In this document: piece after piece, positions 25,101 to 34,033 of the stretch
How the letters are laid out: each line of letters opens with the position of its first letter
Numbering within the stretch: position 1 is the first letter of the stretch
Origin: Volutella citrinella
Taxonomy: Eukaryota > Ascomycota > Sordariomycetes > Hypocreales > Nectriaceae
Length of the DNA stretch: 64,000 bases
Direction: 5' to 3'
NCBI GenBank assembly: GCA_034401135.1
Contig: JAWZSP010000002.1
Location: 3,472,001 to 3,536,000, forward strand
Program-made: the position numbers and the translations under genes
Notes under the pieces: model-generated
Seen by the model: only the letters and a program-made list of their open reading frames with translations
Told to the model about the DNA's origin: nothing
The model's database searches: none

Positions 25101-26911
25101 AGATGGGTGCCTTGGCCATAGATGGGTCGGTTACCACCTGGAGGAGGGGAGTAAATCCCGCCTAGACCTGTCGTGTTGGTCTTGGCAGTATCTCCCATGG
25201 GAGAGGACCTCATAAGTCCCCCAATGCTGACCTGATGTTTGTGGGAGACGGACTGGGGTCGTTTGTTCTTGTTGAAATCGGCCATCCAAGTGGGCTGAGA
25301 AGGGTTCTGAGACTTAGTAGGGGACCTGGGGCTTTCGGGCTTATTCAGAGCGCTTTCCAGCCAGCTAGACTTGGTTGGGCTCCATCGTCGAGGATCCATT
25401 GTCTTGGACGGGCTGGTGGGAATGCTGTTCTTTTCTAACCCTTCCGTATTCAAGGGCTTCAAATCGGCGGGGGCGTCGCTAGCCTTCGGCGTGGCCTCAC
25501 CTTCAAAGTCCTCCCCATGTCGAGACGTCGGCCGGCTGGAGCCGGGTGTGGTCGAGCCAGGGCGAGCGTTCTGTGGTCTGTTGACGGACAGCGTACCGCT
25601 CCGGCTCGAGGCCATCGAATCGGCACGGGCTAATCCGGGAGGGCTCGTGACGCTCCAACGCTTCACACTGTCCGACCGCTTCATCATGGCGCTTTGCACG
25701 AAGCCACCCATGCCCTTTGTGGGAGAATTGGAGCGGATAGGCGAGGTTCGGCCAGAGGGAGAAACAACACGGTCGACTGGTGGCTTGTCATCGCTGGGGT
25801 TCTCGAATCTAGGTGGGTTTAGAGAAGGGGGGCTGGCAATCCGTGTCTTCGTGGGAGTGTTGGTGGCGGTGACATCAGGGGACGGGCTCAGTTTGCGCGC
25901 CTCAGCACCCATGCCAGGCAGTTGGGCCTTCATAGAGCTCATGTCGAGTCTATTTTCATCCTCAACCTGGTTCTTCCGGTAGGCTGCCGAGTTTGCACCG
26001 CGGTCGGCTGTTTGGCGGAACCAAGAGGGGTCCTTGGAGCCGAGAGCCTGGGCGATCTGGTCTTTGGAGAAGGATGTCTCGACGGCAGATGTAGCTGTAG
26101 GTTCCTGCGACCCGACAAGCGACCGCTGGGTCGCATTTTGGGTCGCAAGCATGCTCAGCGGCCGATTGGCGCCGCGAGACGTGGGTCGTCGCTGCTGCCA
26201 GGACAGCGGGGAGCCACGAGCCTGTGCCGACGTTTTGGAGTCAATGTCGATAGGAGACTCGTTCTCCTTTGTGGGGGAGGTGGAGGCGATCATGGTGTCG
26301 TCTGGCTTCGCCTCGGGCTCAACGGAAGGCCGTGTTTGGGGTGAGCCGTCGCCGTCCCTGGTTTGCACCGGGGACTCGAGCTTCAGTGATTCGGACAAGT
26401 GTACGCTGCGTCGATTCGACCGCGGGGATGGTGTGTTTGCGGGAGAAGACTTCTGCGGGGAGATGGATCTGGCGCGTTCTGGGGAGACAGGTGTGTTAGC
26501 AGGGCTGGTCGCGCGTCATGAAGTGTGTTGTGTGAGTTGGCAGATCGAAAAGGGACAACAGCCCGTCGTATATCCACGCCAGGACCATCGGACCAGACTG
26601 GGCCTCGCCATGTAAGTTGTAAACACGGAGAGGCAGGGCAGGCGAAAACAAAGCCATCAATGCAACGGCAAAGGTTCGCGGCGCGCAGACTCGGCAAGCT
26701 TGGGGAGGGGGGGCATCCATGGGATCCATATTTGAGGTTCTGGGCTGGAAGCGTATGCATCTCGTCTCAACTCACCTTCACGTCGTGCCTGTCTCTCGCG
26801 CTTGGCAGCTAGGTACTCCTCGCGCTCGCGGGCTCGCACCTCGTCTTCTTCAATCTGCTGGCCTCGCAACCGCTCGACTTGCTCGAGGAACTGGGAGACT
26901 TCGTCGGACAT
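22123..26911 (-). CDS. DUF4045 / gelsolin-repeat protein
   Basis: Three exons: 26911-26776, 26478-22562 and 22506-22123, giving 1478 residues. Exon 1 encodes a charged, probably coiled-coil start (MSDEVSQFLEQVERLRGQQI). The next roughly 1000 residues are Ser/Pro-rich and disordered, with repeated SPxK-type sites (for example SPTKSQNPSQPTWMADFNK and KDFRGTLRNRPAP), matching the fungal DUF4045 region. The C-terminal part, from about FQISGDGKKVPVSAQFERVLF onward, has gelsolin/villin-like modules (MYICPHSFTNEAGWKRLEIYFWVGDEVPE; TLNLCAGFPYLLSRQGKCYLWKGKGS), ending in VFRSWHDELSPT. Gelsolin modules bind and sever or cap actin, so a cortical actin or cytokinesis role is plausible, but that is inference. 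The numerous SP/TP sites suggest proline-directed kinase control. Confidence 0.9.
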
Positions 26912-28217
26912 GGCGCCGGGGGCTTGGTGGACATGACACGGCTGAGGGGCGGCAAGGCGAGCGAGCGAAAGCTGGAGCCACAGCAACAAACGATGGCAGA
27001 GGCGCTAGCAGAGCTCCAGTGATGGGGAGCGGCCGTTGACTGGGATCAATGATATGCGGTCGAGGCCAGAGGGGGAAAATCTGGTCCAAGAGCCTTGCGG
27101 CGGTAGCATAGACGCACGAGGCGGACAAGGATGGGCGATGTATCGATCGGATGGGGGGATGTCAGAAGCCAGAAGCAACCAAAAACCCAAACATGGGAGC
27201 CGGCAGCCGGTGTGGGAGGATTCGACGGATGGCCCCCCAAAGCTAATTGCTGGGTAGGTTCAGGTTGAGGCGCTGACATGGGGCTAGTTAGGTTCCAACG
27301 ACCCGCGGCTGGGTGCGCTCTCCCCTGAGGGGCGCCCCTGGAACCCCTGGGGCCCTGGCATGCCACCACTGCGGTGCTCCCTCTTAGCGTCCGATAGGAC
27401 TTGGGACGGCCCTGATCTGATCCCAACCATCGATCAATCCCGCCCGTCCATCCGCATTCCAATAGCACCTCACCTCACCCCGCCAGCGTCACAGAGGCGC
27501 TGATCTCTTCGATTCGACCCCAACATGCGAGGCCTCTTCTCGAGGCCGGGAGGACAGTCCTGGCAATTTTTTTTTTCTTTCAAACTTGGTGACCTATTAT
27601 TCCTCTATTACCACATAGTATGACATCTATATCCTCCCCTGTAGCACCTAAAATGAACTTTATGCAAAAAGCATCCCGCTGGCGTCGGTGCACCAGGAAC
27701 CCGCTCCATGCACCCCAGATGTCATCATTGTTTACTCTCGCCGTCCTCAACACGGCCAGGGATCATAGGAGGGAAAAAACTTTTTTGTGCACTTGAAGCG
27801 CCACGCGTCAATGTTTTTATCGTGAAACCCGTCCTCTCGGCAGCCAAAGACGGCTCTTTCGGAACAAGCGTCGATTGCGATGAGGATGTGAGACGGTCGG
27901 CATTTGATATGCAACACCAAACTGTCACGGGTTATCCCTGCTCCGTGACTCCATCTCGAGCAAGCCAGCCTATCCGATCGCCGCGCCGTGCCTGTGTTTT
28001 TGTGCCCTTTAGCTTATTGTGCCGTTCTCGTCGTCACAGTGATTGGTGGCCTTGATACCATCCATCACGTCATTCCCCTCCCCAGCCTTCAGGCTGGTGA
28101 ATGCCGACCGAAAGTAAGAGGGCAAAAGCAATAGCGTGCCCCCTCAGCTCGCGAACCCGCGTTGCCTGACGGGTCTTTTTGTTTTGGTCGTAGAGTTTTG
28201 CACAGCTCGTATCCTGC
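26912..28217. other. intergenic: DUF4045 promoter and ARL2 3' region
   Basis: About 1.3 kb without a supportable gene. It contains a ten-T run at 27567-27576 and short AT-rich patches. The part adjoining 26911 is the promoter of the minus-strand DUF4045 gene. Confidence 0.45.
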
Positions 28218-29040
28218 TCAGTAGAGGAACAGCCGCTTCTTAGCGTCCTCGACGACCCATGCCAGTCCTTCCTTCAGATTCTTCCCAGCAATTGCACTGC
28301 ACGGCAAGATGTGCCAGCGATGTGTACGGTTCGCCTCCAGCTCCAGTGCCTGGTCGTTAAATTAGCTTGACACGATTCGTGCGTGTTTTGTGCCTTTGCA
28401 AACCTACTGAGAGGATCTCCTGCTCCGTCATGCAACCTTCCACGTCCGTCTTGTTGGCAAATACCAGCAAACTCGCACCCGAGAGACGCTGTTGCCTGGT
28501 CGTCAGCGCTGATCCCCATACTGATTGTACTTATTTATCCAAACGAGGTTGGTCATACGTCTTCCTGCAGCAAGCCTTGCAACTCGTCTCTGCAATCGGT
28601 GATTCGCAAGCGGTCTGTGGCATCAACTACCCAGATCAAAGCGTCCGTTTTCTCAAAGTAGTTTCTCCAATATGACCGAAGAGTCTTCTGACCGCCAACA
28701 TCCCCTAGAACGTGAGAATATGCTCAACCTGGCAGCGTCTGGTCGCTTACATATGTTGAGCTTGTAGCTGCAAGGCACCTTTAGTATCATCATGCACGCC
28801 GCCCGAAGCCGTCACTCACCCCTCGTGCTCAATCGTCTTAATGATAAAGCCTAGTGTCGGGCTGACAGTGTGGACATCCTCTCCCATTATTTTCTTCACA
28901 ATTGTCGTTTTGCCAGCATTGTCCAGCCCCCTGCGACACACCTTAGCTCAGATCCAAATCAGTCAAGTGTTTAGCACCAACAGCATCAATATCCGCATCT
29001 CCTTGTCCTTGAGACGAGCCTTTCGTAAGATTGACAGCAT
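28218..29040 (-). CDS. ARL2: ARL2/CIN4-type ADP-ribosylation-factor-like GTPase, frameshifted as read
   Basis: Six exons: 29040-28982, 28930-28820, 28767-28751 (17 nt), 28705-28559, 28488-28408 and 28349-28218. Apart from one extra base they would encode 181 residues. Motifs: [20 protein letters not shown] start, P-loop GLDNAGKT, Thr-containing switch [22 protein letters not shown], and the family ending [10 protein letters not shown]. Arl2 binds cofactor D in the tubulin-folding pathway; the yeast homologue is Cin4. In exon 4 the codons for WDVGGQKTL are followed by one extra T (three-T run at about 28679-28684), so [12 protein letters not shown] continues in another frame and the straight reading hits a stop. 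No splice pair removes the base. It may be a sequencing error in a short homopolymer or a true lesion. Confidence 0.85.
28751..28767 (-). other. 17-nt micro-exon of ARL2
   Basis: Exon 3 of the ARL2 gene encodes only the end of a Gly codon, YKLNI and one base of Trp. It is required to connect ...IEHEG to WDVGGQ and is flanked by TTGCAG and GTAAGC. Phases agree on both sides. Confidence 0.8.
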
Positions 29041-29191
29041 ATCGGTATGGGCTTGGAGACTATTTTAAGACGAATTTGGCGTGGAGTTGGTCGTTTGCCT
29101 GGACGTGAAGAGAGTTGCAGACCTAAGAAATGGGACTGGCGTGCCAAGCTAAAAGGTGCTCACAAATTCGTGGGGTATCTTAGCCAAGTTA

Positions 29192-29209
29192 CCCCCCCCC
29201 CCCCCCCCC
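29192..29209. repeat. 18-base poly-C tract
   Basis: Uninterrupted run of 18 C on the plus strand, about 150 bp upstream of the ARL2 start codon. It directly abuts a CACGTG palindrome at 29209-29214. Confidence 0.95.
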
Positions 29210-29214
29210 ACGTG
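29209..29214. promoter_or_regulatory. CACGTG E-box-like site
   Basis: Perfect palindrome at the edge of the poly-C tract, about 170 bp upstream of the ARL2 start. CACGTG is the core bound by bHLH factors such as Cbf1/Pho4 types; occupancy here is inference. Confidence 0.3.
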
Positions 29215-29473
29215 ATGACCATGACCATGGCCATGAATTGTCCGTGTTATTCACAATATCTCAACAATGAAAGCCTGCCATACAGCTGTCGACATGAACC
29301 TATCAAGTACATAAAAGCAACCCAGAGATGGCTGAGCCATTCATCAGATTCACCAATCTCTTCCAACCCAGCCGGAGCCTCGAAATCAACATATGAGGCG
29401 ATATCCCGAACACGAGATCGACTCGCGCGGTTCAAAAACAAGCCAATGATGTGTTATAGCCTATTGGCTATTG

Positions 29474-31135
29474 TTACAACAGTTGGGCGTCAATCTCAGA
29501 CGTATCCCGTGCCTTTAACTCCCACACTGCCAAGTCGAACCACTCTCCACTCGATTTGGTGGCTGGTGTCATTGCATTCGGGAAATAGCCAGACTGGGAG
29601 AATTCAAATCTTTCAAGAGTTTTGGACATCCATTCGCGGTCGGGATCCTTGGCGCCCTTGAATAGCACATTAATGTATACCTGTGCGTACTTCCTCTTGT
29701 TTCTTGTCGCGGGGTCCTCGTAAATTCCGACAGTCTCAGAACAGTCCCAGCCATAATCCACCAGGCTGTGGTGGTACACCGCCGTAGAGAGAAGAATACG
29801 GTCGAGCAAGGCTGTTCCAACCTTCTTTCTGCGGTGCTCTGGGTGTACCAAGACTTGTATCTGGCCTGTGAAGCTTGCCTTAGGACTACAGCCTCCAAAC
29901 ACATCCGGAAACATGTCTGCAACAAATGCGCATCCAAGTACTTCGGCAGCCTGTTCACCGTGCTGGGACCGTCTGAATTGGACATACTCCTCGTACTCCT
30001 TGTCTGCATTGTCTGGCCACTTGGATCGATCCAGAAGGCCCAAATTTCCCCCAACTGCCACAATGAAGGGCCGGGAGTTCTGGCTGCATACTTCCACCAA
30101 GAGCCTAATGGTGTCGGAAGTGACGGACCTCTGGGCGGCAAAGGTTACGATCCGATCCTTTTCCGGCAGGTGGCTGAACAGATGAGCGATCGCAGCGAAG
30201 TCGTCCGATTTTGCTGGTCGGAGCACACAGTCGGCACGTGGGAAAGGTACTGCCTCAGGCTCAGACTCCTTTTCCCGTGCCCGGAGCGCTTGAGATAGTT
30301 CGATCTGCTCTGCCAAGTTCTTTCGGCTTTGTATTTCTCTCATGATCCATTGGGCAGAAGAGTAGTTCGATTTCCGCCACAGAATCGCTCGATCTTTTTC
30401 GTCTTCCTGGTCGTCGGGAAGCGGGAAGGTCTCAGGATACTCCACGGGTGCCCTGAATCGTCCTGTATCGGTGTCTATGTCGAATTGATGGGTCCCCTCA
30501 CCGAAACCAACATCACAGGCCGTATTTTGTGCCTTTATGTTGACTGAAGCAAGCCATTCAGTGACTGCAGGTCCCCATGATGAACTGTGGGCCTCCAGAT
30601 CGGTTCCAACGACTTTCCAACCGTCACCAGGAACCTTGACATCTCGAGCCCCCGGCACCTCTTTGTCCGTCACCTCGTTGGAAAAATTGCTGATGCTCCA
30701 AGTATGTGAATTCAGCTTTGCTTTGGTTCCGACGACACTGACTGCTGGAACTATGGCGTCGATGACCTGAAGTGGGACTGGTAGGGGAGCTGTGGCATCC
30801 ATCGAATTGGAATCTCTCGCGGAACACCCAGGCCTGTGGTTTTGAGATGGTATATTTGCAGCCTTTGACCTGTTAGCGTATTCTCTTGCGCCGCGGGTCA
30901 TGTGAACAACCTGCAAACTCGAGCTCTCCGGGCTGGTTTGCCTTCTTCCGTCGTTGGTGCGTTCAAACGCGAAAGGTTGAATCTTGGATCTGAGTGAATC
31001 AACAGGCAAAAGTTCCCTGGACGTATGATTGGAATTATCGGTCACAGACGCTGATAGGAACTGTTGTATGCTCGCCGATACCCTGGAGACATCTGACTTT
31101 TGTCTTCGAGCTTCCACTTCCCAGTCTGACGGCAT
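29474..31135 (-). CDS. GNAT-family N-acetyltransferase with long N-terminal region
   Basis: Single exon, 553 residues. The C-terminal 240 residues carry a GNAT fold: LRPAKSDDFAAIAHLF (first strand and helix), IQVLVHPEHRRKKVGTALLD (strand 4 and the acetyl-CoA loop R-R-K-K-V-G-T-A), and a YGWDCSETVGIYEDPATRNKRKYAQVYINVLF block. Residues 130-300 form a separate conserved-looking segment (HTWSISNFSNEVTDKEVPGARDV) of unknown fold. The first 125 residues are Ser/Arg-rich and probably disordered. The acceptor substrate cannot be predicted. An alternative start at MDATAPLPVPLQV, about 110 codons in, is possible. Confidence 0.82.
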   Translation of the reverse strand: MPSDWEVEARRQKSDVSRVSASIQQFLSASVTDNSNHTSRELLPVDSLRSKIQPFAFERTNDGRRQTSPESSSLQVVHMTRGAREYANRSKAANIPSQNHRPGCSARDSNSMDATAPLPVPLQVIDAIVPAVSVVGTKAKLNSHTWSISNFSNEVTDKEVPGARDVKVPGDGWKVVGTDLEAHSSSWGPAVTEWLASVNIKAQNTACDVGFGEGTHQFDIDTDTGRFRAPVEYPETFPLPDDQEDEKDRAILWRKSNYSSAQWIMREIQSRKNLAEQIELSQALRAREKESEPEAVPFPRADCVLRPAKSDDFAAIAHLFSHLPEKDRIVTFAAQRSVTSDTIRLLVEVCSQNSRPFIVAVGGNLGLLDRSKWPDNADKEYEEYVQFRRSQHGEQAAEVLGCAFVADMFPDVFGGCSPKASFTGQIQVLVHPEHRRKKVGTALLDRILLSTAVYHHSLVDYGWDCSETVGIYEDPATRNKRKYAQVYINVLFKGAKDPDREWMSKTLERFEFSQSGYFPNAMTPATKSSGEWFDLAVWELKARDTSEIDAQLL

Positions 31136-31524
31136 TGTGCCTTACTGGCAATTGAAGCGACGTTGAAGCGGTTGAGGGGAATGATTGGTATGGAAGAGGG
31201 AGGATTCAGTGATTCAGTGCACAGAGTGGTTTGTGGCAAAGGAAGGTACACAACTTGGGTACCGGCAGACTGGTGTTTGTTGCCAGCCGCCCACACTGGC
31301 AGCCAGGTGGCAGGCTCATACCCGTGGACGTTTACAAACAGAATGCCGGTTTTTGAGTACTAATAGGGTACACTTCGGTACTTAGTAGTAGTATTACTGA
31401 GTCCTGCAAATGGTCTGTCTACCTAATTAAATATATCGGGGTATCCAAATGACAGATTTCAGTACGAAGTAAAGCAGTATTCATCAACCACCTTTTTTTG
31501 TCCACCCAAACCGTGGGCCGATTC
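31136..31524. other. intergenic spacer
   Basis: Promoter of the GNAT gene and 3' end of the next minus-strand gene. AT-rich around 31340-31500. Nothing else supported. Confidence 0.4.
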
Positions 31525-33126
31525 TCATTCAAAGAAGTCGTATCTACTTCTCGGCCTGCCTTGCAACGCGGACAGTGCTTCGGAATTCGCAAAAGTTCCT
31601 AACCGTGGTAGGTCTTGCCTCTGGAAATCCCATCGTTGGCCAGGGTGGGGCTTTCTGTTCGTCATGATTGTAGATGCGTTCGGGCTTTGACGGAATCCCG
31701 GGCGAGACGAGTATAAACTGGACGGCGACAATGGGGGTGGGATACGTGGCGGGCTCGCCTCCTCTTCTTCGGCGTCCTTGGTACGCCAATTGCTTCGGGC
31801 CGGAACATAGGGAGCACAGGAATACCCCATGTCGGCGGCTTCGTTCTCGGTTCTCGGCGTGTGGTCCTGGTGATGCCTGACGGGAGATGGAGTGTATCCA
31901 GCAGACTCGTCAACCCTTGGTTGATCATCTTCGTCCTGACTATACACCGTAACATCCTCCCATATCGTAGCGGGCGGCCTGGCTTCTTGCTCAAAGCTGG
32001 TTTGTGCCAACGGACTGGCAGGTTCGGACTTGAGTAGTGCTTCATGGACGCTGCTAAGCAACTCGTGGCGCTCTGATTCCGTCAATCCTTGCATTTTCCT
32101 ATCCAGCCAGACCCTTATCCCCCCCCCGGCGTCACCACTCGGATGGGCTACATCCTCGACACTGGAAACAGGAATACTGCCCCACTCATTGTCGTCAGCT
32201 TCGTGGCCATGAAGCAGCCCGTCTGGCATCGCCGTCAATCCATCGGAGATTTGCTGGGAGGTTTGCTGTGGCAATGATGGCTCCTCCTCGGGCCTAGTTG
32301 CGGAGTTTCGACGCCTTCGATGAGAACGACCTTTTCTCCTCGCCGCCCTTCTCCGTGATTTGCGCTCCTTCTTTCTCCTGGTTTTTTCGGACCGAATCTC
32401 TTGGTTCGCTTGAGTTATCTTCCTGGCTATGTTGCGGCTCTCCTGCTTCAGAGTGGAGCGAGATTCGTCGTCGAAGTGGGAGATCCATGAGTTGAGCAGC
32501 CGGCGAACTGGCGACTCTATCTTGCCAGTTGTGTGATGGGCCTTCTGTCGTGCTATTATACTTGCTTTTAAGTCGGCCAATGCCTGCAAGCGGCCCCCAA
32601 TGGCGGCCATGATGCAGGCCTCACATCTGCTTTTGACAGTAACAGTCGCCGCGGCATCATTATCGTAGCCAAAAAGGGCGCGGAAGGTCTTCCGGTCTAT
32701 CCACAACGCTGTAACGGCGTCTAGGCGATCGACCCAGGCACTGAGCATGGGAGGGAAGTGGATGCGCTTGCGCCACTTGCGGAAGCGACGCGTACGACGG
32801 GTGCACTCGTCAACGAGCAGGATCATCAAGTAGTGTATAACGCGCGAGTTCAGACCCTCATGAGCGTGGCAGAGGCGGGCAACCTTGGAGGGCTTTCGCA
32901 ACTGATTGATACGCTTACACAGGCAACTGAGTAGGCAGATGGGTTGTCGAACAATGTCGTCGAGGTCTTGCACGCCAAGTTTCTGCTCCTCTAGCCACTG
33001 CTCGTTAGGGACGTGGAGATCCACAGTCCCTGGCATGTATAAGAGGCAAGTGAGTTGATCCAAGGCATGTTTGGGCAAAGCCTCAGGATTCGTGAGAGCC
33101 GGCCTCCTAGAAAGTGGGCAGGCCAT
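31525..33126 (-). CDS. unrecognised basic fungal protein
   Basis: Single exon, 533 residues from MACPLSRRPALTN (33126); the frame is open upstream to 33279 but that extension reads poorly. I do not recognise the family. The first 250 residues look folded and Cys/His-containing (PICLLSCLCKRINQLRKPSKVARLCHAHEG; LLVDECTRRTRRFRKWRKRIHFPPMLSAWVDRLDAVTALWIDRKTFRALFG). Then comes a dense basic run near residues 285-315 (RRKKERKSRRRAARRKGRSH), a likely nuclear or nucleolar signal. The rest is acidic and proline-rich disorder. It sits between the GNAT gene and the LAMMER kinase on the same strand, with no evidence of joint function. Confidence 0.65.
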   Translation of the reverse strand: MACPLSRRPALTNPEALPKHALDQLTCLLYMPGTVDLHVPNEQWLEEQKLGVQDLDDIVRQPICLLSCLCKRINQLRKPSKVARLCHAHEGLNSRVIHYLMILLVDECTRRTRRFRKWRKRIHFPPMLSAWVDRLDAVTALWIDRKTFRALFGYDNDAAATVTVKSRCEACIMAAIGGRLQALADLKASIIARQKAHHTTGKIESPVRRLLNSWISHFDDESRSTLKQESRNIARKITQANQEIRSEKTRRKKERKSRRRAARRKGRSHRRRRNSATRPEEEPSLPQQTSQQISDGLTAMPDGLLHGHEADDNEWGSIPVSSVEDVAHPSGDAGGGIRVWLDRKMQGLTESERHELLSSVHEALLKSEPASPLAQTSFEQEARPPATIWEDVTVYSQDEDDQPRVDESAGYTPSPVRHHQDHTPRTENEAADMGYSCAPYVPARSNWRTKDAEEEEASPPRIPPPLSPSSLYSSRPGFRQSPNASTIMTNRKPHPGQRWDFQRQDLPRLGTFANSEALSALQGRPRSRYDFFE

Positions 33127-34033
33127 GATGATAACGGTGTTGTTAAGATGTTGATCCAGCTCCAACTGCAATTCAGCTGCTAGTATAATGGCGTAGCTGG
33201 TGCAGCCTAGGCAAGACGTAAATATAGCCGCGAGAGGCGAGTGGCGTTTTGAACTGGGCAAACAAAGTCGGCTTATCACTGATTATACAGTATTGGCTTC
33301 CAGGATCCACATTCGTGAACACGAAGCACATAGTAAACTGCCAATGAATTTTCCCTGTTGGACATAGGTGAGGTCGATGATGTTCTTTGTTTGTGGGTTC
33401 AGACTGTGTGAGGACAAGGTGTTGTTTGTTGGTGTTCAAGATTAGTTCGATATACTCAGCGTGGCACAACGATGATACTGGCAGCTATCCTGTACTTGCA
33501 GCCCACTGCAGTGCATTCGAGGGCGCGCCTTGAAGATTCGTGCCCTTCGCGCCTCCGTCGCAATTTTGTCTGTTGAATGCCGCCTCAGATGTCAGCATGG
33601 TCAAGCGGCGTATGTCGTTTGCACGTTGAGGAAACATCGGACGGTTGCTCGGGTCAGAGGCAACAATTCTCCGCATTTGCTAATCTGACAAAAACGAATT
33701 GGCGAGTCCTTTTGGGCCGAATGCGTAGAAGCCCCGTTGGGAATATCCGGTGCCTCCATTCCCACCGTAATAAAAACCCCTGATCCGTGAAAGGTTTGGA
33801 GGAGCACCACTCACCATGAGGGTGTCCAAGAAGGTATCAAAAGAACCAGCCAGAAGCCTCAAGCTAACTGGAAACTCCATAAAATACAATTGCTCATTGA
33901 GCATCATGCATAGCCCCGGTGGCATTACATGTAACTCATTGCTACATATCAGAAAACCAGATAAAAAAAACTCCGATGTCATGCTCCCATGTGTTCATAA
34001 GTTAAGTGTGTGGCCTCATGTCAATTCCGTTGT
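33127..34033. other. intergenic: promoter of basic protein and LAMMER 3' end
   Basis: About 900 bases without a supportable gene; moderately AT-rich near 33870-33980. Confidence 0.4.

Larger units (their letters stand above)
29041..29473. other. intergenic between ARL2 and GNAT gene
   Basis: Holds the ARL2 promoter (minus strand) and the 3' end of the GNAT gene. The notable content is an 18-C run followed at once by a CACGTG box and short ATGACC/ATGGCC reiterations. Confidence 0.5.

Noticed and set aside
28274..28519. An 81-residue minus-strand frame over ARL2
   Set aside because: It crosses ARL2 introns in a different phase; the ARL2 exon structure explains the region better.
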